A DNA stretch of 64,000 nt from Chlamydoabsidia padenii (lineage: Eukaryota; Mucoromycota; Mucoromycetes; Mucorales; Cunninghamellaceae), in NCBI GenBank assembly GCA_025330725.1, contig JAIWND010000011.1:868001-932000 (forward strand). The letters run 5' to 3'. A program made the translations under genes and the position numbers. The notes under the pieces are model-generated. The model was not told where the DNA came from. It saw only the letters and a program-made list of their open reading frames with translations, and searched no databases. Positions 56,180 through 64,000 of the stretch are shown here, in pieces (the first letter of the stretch is position 1; each line of letters opens with the position of its first letter).

Positions 56180-58828
56180 ATGGTGACAGAAAATCTCTCC
56201 GAACCTATTCCGGTAGATAAACTCAAAACAATAGCATTACCTTTTACCTCCAGCACCTCCACCAGCCTGACATGCGTTGAAAACAAGACAGATGAAGATA
56301 AATCGTCGACGACTCGAGTAAGGACACCAGCAACCACCTCACTTCGTCATCATGGGCCATGGTTTAAAGATGAAACAGGCCGAACATTATTACTTCGTGG
56401 TGTCAATGTGTGTGGGTCGTCCAAGCTCCCTACGCGGCCTTATGCCGGCTCGACTCATTTGTACGACGAATCATTCTGGGACCACACCAATGTTAGTTTT
56501 GTCAATCGGCCCTTCCCACTGGATGAAGCACCGTGCCATTTTGCCCGGCTCAAGTCATGGGGATTCACACTGATCCGTCTCTTGGTACCATGGGAAGCCT
56601 TGGAACATGCAGGCCGTGGTGTGTATGATGAAGAATACATTGACTATCTCGTGGCTTTGATCCACATCATGGCTGATTATGACATTCAATGTTTTATTGA
56701 CCCTCATCAAGATACGGCAAGTTACTCGTTTATGTTTATCACTTGATTGAAAAAACTAACCAACTTTATTACTTTTTGATAGTTCTCTAGATTTAGTGGT
56801 GGATCTGGTGCGCCTGGTTGGACTTTTGAAATAGCAGGATTGGATATAAAGGCATTCAAGGAAACAGGGGCGGCATATGTGCATAATACCAATGCAGTAC
56901 CAGGTGATCCATTACCCATGGTATGGCCGACAAACTATACAAAACTTGCTTGCTGTAAGTGACCTAGGATATATATATACATATACAAAGACTAATATGA
57001 CTCTTTTTAATGTGCTTAACTAGGTACAATGTTTACATTATTCTGGGCTGGGGATATATTTGCACCAAAACATACTTTTGAAGGTCAATCAATTCAACAA
57101 CTCTTACAATCTAGTTTTATCAATGCCTTTAAACATTTGGCGGAACGTTTAAAGGATCTGGATAATGTAGTTGGATTTGAAGTGATGGTAAGAAATAAAA
57201 GTAGAACGATAGGGATATATTGACTCTCTCTTTTTAATTAATGATTAGAATGAACCCCACCCTGGCTATGTTGGATTGGAAACACTCAAAGAATTTGATC
57301 CAATTGTGAACCTTATCTTTGGCGATGCACCTACTCCCTTACAATCATTTGCCCTCGCCGATGGCATTCCTCAAAAAGTCGGTGTCTATATCAAATCATG
57401 GCCCTTCCCCACCAAGAAATCACATAGTCGGGTGATCAACGCTAGTAAAACCTCGGCATGGTTAGGGGATCAAACGTGTATTTGGAAGCAACATGGTGTA
57501 TGGGATGTGGATACAAATACGAATAAACCTGTCTTGTTAAACTCGAGCTACTTTAGCAAGGATCCTTCCACTGGCAAGAAGATTGACTTTTATCAAGACT
57601 TTTATGTCCCCTTAGTCAACAAGTATGCTCAAACCATTCAATCTGTCAAACCTTCCTTGTATTGTTTTGTGGAACCTTTGGCTAATGAGGTAATAAGGGA
57701 GGGGGGAAGGAATTCACCTGGTCATCTAACATCTTTTATAGAAATCACCAGTGTTTGGAAAAGATGATCATCATCATAATATGATCTTTGCTCCTCATTG
57801 GTATGATCTCAATTGTGTGTTTTACAAGAAATTCAATGGTAAAATGACACATGATGTCCAGGCTTTACAAAATGTAAGTAAATCGGGATTTGAATCTAAA
57901 TATAACTCACTCATTACTATATTATAGGGTGGCAATGTTATCACTGCTACTTATTTTGGTCAAAAAGGGGTCAAGAAAAACTACTCGCGCCAGATCAAGA
58001 ATATCAAGAAGAGCGGGTTGGATAATATGGGTGTGACGCCAACATTATTTGGTGAAGTAGGTATTCCCATGGATATAAATGATCGATATGCTTTCCGAAC
58101 AGGTGATTATACTCATCAAACCCGATTCATGGATGCTGTCATTCACGGTCTAGAAGAAAATCTGGTGAATTTTACGTAAGTAAAATACTTGATATTAATA
58201 ATAGACTTAAACATACACTTTTTAATTTTGGGAAAAATAGATTGTGGAACTATGATGCAAATAACGATCACGAGTATGGGGATCATTGGAATGGTGAAAA
58301 CTTTTCCATCTTTTCACCAAATCAACAACAGCCTGAAATCACGTCTGAAAACTTGGCTACGATGGATTCCTTGGATCATATCAATCTGAATGATGGTGGT
58401 CGTGTACTTGGTGCTTCTTTGGTAAAAAATAAATAATAGTCAATATGACATACTCATTTACCTTCTTCTTATAGCGTCCCTATGCTAGTAAAATTGCCGG
58501 TGTACCTGAAAAGTCAAGCTTCAAAATGGATCAACTCTCTTATACTCTGATATTCCGACCTTTTGATGATCAACAATTACAAGAACTAGACAATCTCGGC
58601 TTTGACACTACCTCTATCCATTGTACGGAAATCTATGTCCCAAATTACCATTATCAAGATATCGAACTGGACATTCAAGCGTCTCATGGTCAATGTCAAC
58701 ATATACCTGAAAAACAAATGTTATACCATCGGTTTGACCGGGATTCTCTTGGTACTAACCAAGTCATTATTATCACATTAAAACCGGTTCGTCCTCAAAC
58801 AAGTCAAGCCCTCTGTAGTGTTATGTAG
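56180..58828 (+). CDS. EGH1: GH5 glucocerebrosidase/steryl-beta-glucosidase (EGCrP2/Egh1 type)
   Basis: Eight exons (56180-56716, 56783-56954, 57024-57187, 57249-57689, 57742-57873, 57928-58175, 58241-58421, 58475-58828) join in phase to 742 residues. GH5 landmarks are LLLRGVNVCGSSK, FTLIRLLVPWEALEHAG, CFIDPHQDTFSRFSGGSGAP, the acid/base NEPHPGY and the nucleophile segment LFGEVGIPMD. No signal peptide is seen, as in the intracellular EGCrP enzymes that remove glucose from ergosteryl glucoside and glucosylceramide (established). The C-terminal beta domain is present. The first intron has a GC donor (ACG then GCAAGT) and a TAG acceptor. Confidence 0.95.
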
Positions 58829-58909
58829 TTGGTTTAGAGAATAATGTTAATAAATAAAAATCGGGGGTTAAATTATCTAGGCTGCATGAATGGGCGGGGA
58901 ATTAAAATG

Positions 58910-58949
<40 letters not shown>

Positions 58950-59770
58950 AAATGGCCTGGAACGGGTGATCATCACTCATGTGGTTTATAACAACAAAAA
59001 AGACTTGTCTAAAGCATTGTATGAAACGTGGATTATACTTGTTATCAACTGACCTTCATGAATGACTTGCAGGCTTTGCATTATGAATGAAATCTCTTTT
59101 ATGGTATTAAGGATCATAATAAACTCACATACTTTTTTTTTTTTTTTTTTCATTGTTCATAGTTTTATATAGAACGTCGGATTTTCTATCTGGCATTTCA
59201 CAATTACAATATGAGCGTTAGCCTTAAAATATTCATTTTATAGGAGGATCGGCTACTTTTTCCTTCCATAGAGAAAGAGGGTAGATTCAATACCCGATTG
59301 ATTATGTGATACTCCAAGTAATGATGGTTGAGTAAGTTACGGTTGGACAATGGCGTTTTCTTGTGTTGCTCATCTACATACCATAATGGTGATGACGATG
59401 AAAAAAGGTCTATTGTCATTCTTTACAAAACATATCTTTGATGATGATGATGATGAATTAAGGAGACGTATCGGTTGGTTTTGATAGTTTTAGCTATGTC
59501 ATTCAGGTAAAGGGTTCATAAGGTAAACACTATCCAAATATGGTAAGCATAACTTGGTACCTGCGGCGGGGGATTCTTTTTTGCCCCCATCCAATTCAAT
59601 TTTTTTCTTCTTGTCCTTCTCTCTTTTTTTCTTTCTCTGTCTCTATTCTCTTTATTGTACTTTTTTTGTTTTTGATTTATTACTCATAATACCTTTTTAT
59701 TATACCTCCTGTCGCTCTTTTTTATTTTATTTTATAATACCATTTACATTCTTCTAATCATTAATAACCC
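58829..59770. other. intergenic region with GT microsatellite
   Basis: A (GT) microsatellite runs from about 58910 to 58947. An element-like GGCGGGGAATTAAAA is near 58895 and a G-rich GCGGCGGGGGATTC near 59562. The last 180 bases before the Sel1 gene are C/T-rich. A T20 run lies near 59132-59150. No gene is seen. Confidence 0.55.
58910..58947 (+). repeat. GT dinucleotide microsatellite
   Basis: A near-perfect run of GT repeats of about 38 bases. Confidence 0.9.
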
Positions 59771-62700
59771 ATGGGTGCTTCACACAGTAAATCTATTAAA
59801 CAACAACAACGAAAAAGTGTGAAACCAGTAAAGAACAAAAGCAACATCTCTCGCCCACAATCAAGTTCAAGTCATGGAGCAACATCATTACCAACCAAAG
59901 AAAAACAAATGTCATCCACACCATGTTTACCACCTCCAACAAACAACAGTGACGACAACGACGACGCTTCAGTATCTGTGGGAATTGATTTATACACCAG
60001 CGGACCCACTCCTTCCCATTTAATCCGTGACCATAACGCCAATCAACCACTCTCCAGTCTCTTCCCCGATCCACAATCCAACCTGACCTTTGACTCATCT
60101 ACCGTCTCCACTCTATCCGACCTCTTCTCCACCGCGTCAATCGAAACCCCTCATTCTACTTTATCCTCACGATCAACCAAGCATGATGGTCCGAGCTTCC
60201 CTGTTACACACCTAAATGAATCTGACGTGGCACAAGCGACTCTTGACGACCTCTTGACACTGGCGACTCGACAATGTGCAGAAGCCTATTATCCTCTCGC
60301 CGAAGCTTATTATCTTGGTTCACCACCCTCAAGATTACCCGACAAGGAAAAGGCATTGTATTGGTATATGAAAACAACCACCACCACCAACTTGCCTGTC
60401 TCGACCATTGCGTGGGCTCAATACCGTGTAGGGCTTATTCTCGCCAAACAAGGCGAGGTGGAAAAGGCAGTGGTGTACTTTGAACTCTCGGCGGATCATG
60501 ATAATCGTTATGCACAATACATGTTAGGGTTACATTATCAGCATGGCTTGTTTATGCAACAGATGGTGGACCTTAAACAAGCATTGTATTGGTATGAACG
60601 GGCTGCAAGGAATGGGTTTAGCGATGCACAAGTGTCTCTAGGTCAACTCATTCTCGATAATCTCGCGGTATTGGATGGTGAACGAACAAAATGGATTCAT
60701 TTGGCAATTCATTGGTTAGATCTTGCTGCAAAACAGGTAATCCCTTCCCCCTTAAAAAAAAAAGGTAAGCTCTTCTTTACTAACTTTTTTACTTTCCTTC
60801 TTCTAGAACCATGTAAAAGCTCATGTGACTCTTGGTGGACTCTATGACGAAGGCAATCTGATCGATCGAAACCCTACTCTGGCCATTCATCATTACGAAG
60901 CAGCCATAGCCATCGACACACATTCAGACGACGTTATTCTCGCCCATTACTTTGTCGGTATCCATCATCGCCTCAGCACACCACCAAATCATGAAAAGGC
61001 AAAAACCCATCTGGAGCTGGCCTCTGGGTATGGTCCCGCCCAACGTGCTCTGGGTCTCATGTATTTGGAACAGCAACATACCAAACTGGCATACGAATGG
61101 TTAACCAAGGCGGCAATGCAAGGAGATATTCAGGCTATGGGATTACTAGGACAACAAGCCGAGCGACAAAACAGCGAAGCAGTAGCCATTCAGATGTACC
61201 AACAAGCAGCCATGGCAGGATCAGTAGCCGCACAATTGTCTTTGGGTACACTCTTACTACGACTGGATCGACGTGCTGATGCTTTCCCTTGGTTCCAAAT
61301 GGCCTCTCAATCAAAACCATCAACCACCGTGGGGTATCTTCGGCAACGCAACTTGGCACGACTCATGGTGGCTCGGTATACTTTTAATGGCTGGGATACG
61401 ATCAAGAAAAACCCGTCCTGGGCATATCAAGAATTTCTTCAACTGTCTCGGGACCAATTGACCGAGGCGCATTTTTGGGTGGCGGCATGTTATGACGAAG
61501 GTATCGAGGGAGTGGTCGCCCAGGATCCCAGCAAGGCGTTTGACTATTACCTCAAAAGCGCCGAGGGTGGTGATATAGACGGCCAATTCCAGGTGGCTCT
61601 CATACTCGCGAATGGCACTCATAACAAGCAAAAAGATCCTGTCCAGGCATTTCAATGGTATTGCAAGGCGGCGGAACGGGGTCATGCCACGGCACAATAC
61701 AGTGTGGGATTATTCTACGAACGGGGTCTGGTGGAAACCAATCTCGACTTGGCGAAAATGTGGTATGAACGTGCCAGTCAACAACATCATACCACGGCGA
61801 TGATTGCTTTGGCCCAACTGTTACTGAAACAAGACGGTGATCAGGAGGCATTGCATTGGTTGCACAAGGCCGCGACAAAGGATGATGACAAGAATTATAC
61901 GGCGGCTTTACGTGCTTTGGCCGGGGTATTTGAACAAGGCAAGATTGCGGTGGCGCTTCCTGATCGGTATCATAAAGGCTGGTTACTCTTACAAAAAGCC
62001 AAACAAGATCCTTTGGCATGGGTGGATATGGCGCGGTATCATGAACTAGGCTTGGGGGTGGAAAAAAGTCTCGTCAAGGCTCAGCAATGTCTTTTACAAG
62101 CAGAAAAGCTGGGGTATCAAAAGTAAGTAGCTGAAAAAAAAAAGAAGCAGATTGGTTGATTCATTTTTTTAAAGGGCAAGAATGGCATTGGGTGATTTGC
62201 ATTATCGACATAAAATGTGGGACGAAGCGTTCGATGCTTACGATACAGTGGCCAAGATGCATACACTATTGAAAAAACCTGGATGGAATTCACGTTTGGC
62301 AATCGCTCGACTGGTCCTGATCGAGGGTCATGCAAAAGGAAATCAGCAGGATATTTATGATTGGCTCTCTACCATGGTCCATCAATCAGGTGCTAATGAT
62401 GTTATTTTAATGGAACCTTTGGAACTACTAGGTAAGATGAAATAACACACTTTTTTTTTTAATACTAAATATAGCTCACATACATTGTTATTTAATAGGA
62501 ATATGTCACGAATTTGGGAAAGGGACCGACAAACATCTCCCTTCAGCTATGGAGTGTTACAAAAGAGCTATTTCTGGGTCAACAGCAAATCAGATGATGA
62601 ATTGGATCCAGGAACGAACAAGGTTTAGACTCGTGGAAATGTATATGCAGAGCGCCGATCAGTACTCGTTGGCATGGGAACAATTACAGATCACCAAAAC

Positions 62701-64000
62701 TCACTTTAACGTTATGAATCATCAATGCAAGTCAAGTCGCACCCTGGCAAGAACTGCAAGGTTTTATATAGGTAAGCTGAAAAAAAAAGTACTCTTGGAA
62801 ACTGACTCTTCTTCCAATTAGGCTACTTGCTTTTGCACTGGAATCAGTTGAAATCCCGCTCCGACGAGGCGCATGCATGGCTCACACAAGCAGCCGATGA
62901 GGGTGATGGTAATGCTGCATGGGAACTGGCTCAACTCTATCCTGAATCTGCCAAACAACGACTTGAACAAGGTGTTTCGGCTTCACATAGTGGATGCATG
63001 GTTTCCTTGGCTTTATTGTTGGAAGGCAATGATCGATGTATGGAACTGTTGGACCGGGCGATTGAACTGGACGACAACCCCATGGCTTTATACCACTATG
63101 GTCGACTCATGTATGATACGTATCTCGATGATCCAAAACAACATCAACAACATTTAGATCTTGCATTGGATTATTATATGAAATCAGCAGCAAAAGGCAA
63201 TCATGGGGCAATGGTACGGATCGGACAGTTATTCGATTCTTTGGAACAATACGACGATGCTCAACTATGGTTTGAACAATGTGGTTCGGAACATCAGTTG
63301 GCAAAAATCATGCTTATCAAGTATCAATGTCAAGGTTTAACAAGTGGTGATCATACCATCCAACATTTACAAGATGCCGTGCAAATCTGGTGGGAACAAC
63401 AAGACACTTTATTGGACAGAATGGATCGATACACGTCTAGTCAAATCTGCCTATTTATGGCTCAGCAATTTTCTTCTGAACAATGGTATAAACGATCCAT
63501 GGATCTATCAGCCAACAAAGAAGCAGCCTATGAACTCGGCAAACTCTATGAATCCAACGGTGATCTCACGGGGGCAATGGACTGGTTCCGAATGGCGGCG
63601 GAACAATGGAACGATGCCGAATCTCAGTACCAACTCGGCATGTACCACGCACACGGACTAGGAAACCTCGAAGAAATCAACCTCGTGGCGGCTCAACGAT
63701 ACTTGAAACTCGCCGCGCACCAAGGCAATGCCATGGCGAAACATGAATTGGGCTCGGTCATGTTCCGACATGCTTGGCATCTCTGGCACCACGATCAACA
63801 ATACCAGCGTGCCCTCAAACAATTCGAACAAGCCGCCGCCCTCGTCCCTGAAGCATTGGTGGAATTAGGTCACCTCTACCATACCGGGTTCCAGTCCCAT
63901 GATGGCGGCGATTTTTGCCTCATTGTCCAGAACTACAAACAGGCCTTTGCCTACTACTCTGAAGCGGCACGGCAAGGCAATGCCAAAGCAGCACTCATGC
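59771..64000 (+). CDS. very large Sel1-repeat protein, probably N-myristoylated (partial at right edge)
   Basis: The gene continues past the window; at least 1,300 residues are visible in five exons, with introns at about 60736-60806, 62125-62174, 62432-62499 and 62772-62820. The N-terminus MGASHSKS fits the N-myristoylation consensus (Gly2, Ser6). A polar region of about 170 residues follows. The rest is a continuous array of Sel1-like (TPR-like) repeats, for example AQYRVGLILAKQGEVEKAVV, AQYMLGLHYQHGLF, AQYSVGLFYERGLVETNLDL and ESQYQLGMYHAHGLGNLEEI. Sel1 repeats form scaffolds for protein complexes (established); partners here are unknown. Many such repeats are typical of Mucoromycota and related fungi (inference). 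Start context is CCCATGG. Confidence 0.88.

Noticed and set aside
1..64000. CRISPR arrays, bacterial operons or plasmid features
   Set aside because: Genes are spliced and eukaryotic; tandem units found are R1/R2 repeats and microsatellites, with no regular repeat-spacer pattern.

Overview
The window is eukaryotic and fungal. Genes are split by many short introns, mostly 50-70 bases, with GTAAG-type donors and TAG/TTAG acceptors. Genes are densely packed on both strands, and the products point to a fungus: a polarisome scaffold of the Spa2 type, a siderophore transporter, a GH5 sterylglucosidase/glucocerebrosidase, Tma46, an F-BAR/SH3 protein and a fungal tetraspanin. Gene style, AT-rich intergenic DNA with very long A/T homopolymers, and decayed repeat copies suggest an early-diverging Mucoromycota (Mucorales-like) genome. 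That placement is inference.

Region 1-15.6 kb is repeat-rich. It holds three copies (A 1.05-2.6 kb, B 4.24-6.89 kb, C 9.11-11.96 kb) of one decayed multi-exon gene/repeat module. B and C are inverted and flank a fully intact eight-exon gene (6927-8660, minus) whose protein carries the residues of a PD-(D/E)XK nuclease fold. A foldback repeat is nested inside B and C and recurs at 53.6-54.4 kb. A penta-EF-hand gene (12.0-12.9 kb) lies against arm C. It is followed by decayed coding sequence with a LINE-type zinc-knuckle remnant (13.6-15.4 kb).

Region 15.6-36 kb is a normal gene block: PPIL2-type cyclophilin (-), DDHD phospholipase (+), GH27-like glycosidase (+), F-box/LRR protein (-), SANT/U-box-like protein (-), siderophore MFS transporter (-), tetraspanin (-), Aim19-like membrane protein (-) and an FHA-domain checkpoint-type kinase (+) with an 8-nt microexon. 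Region 36-39.7 kb holds unresolved decayed exons, a tRNA-Ala(AGC), LTR-like remnants and tandem dispersed repeats.

Region 39.8-64 kb is again gene-rich: a predicted pseudokinase (+), a ZZZ3-like Myb/ZZ protein (-), small uncharacterised genes, an F-BAR/SH3 protein (+), a TMX-type thioredoxin (+), Spa2 (-), the foldback repeat, Tma46/ZC3H15 (-), a GH5 glycosidase (+), and a very large, probably N-myristoylated Sel1-repeat protein (+) that runs off the right edge.

The most unusual global signal is a short element, consensus TTTCAAATCCCGC (either strand), present about 30 times. It lies roughly 65-135 bases upstream of the start codons of many unrelated genes, including two divergent promoters that share one copy.
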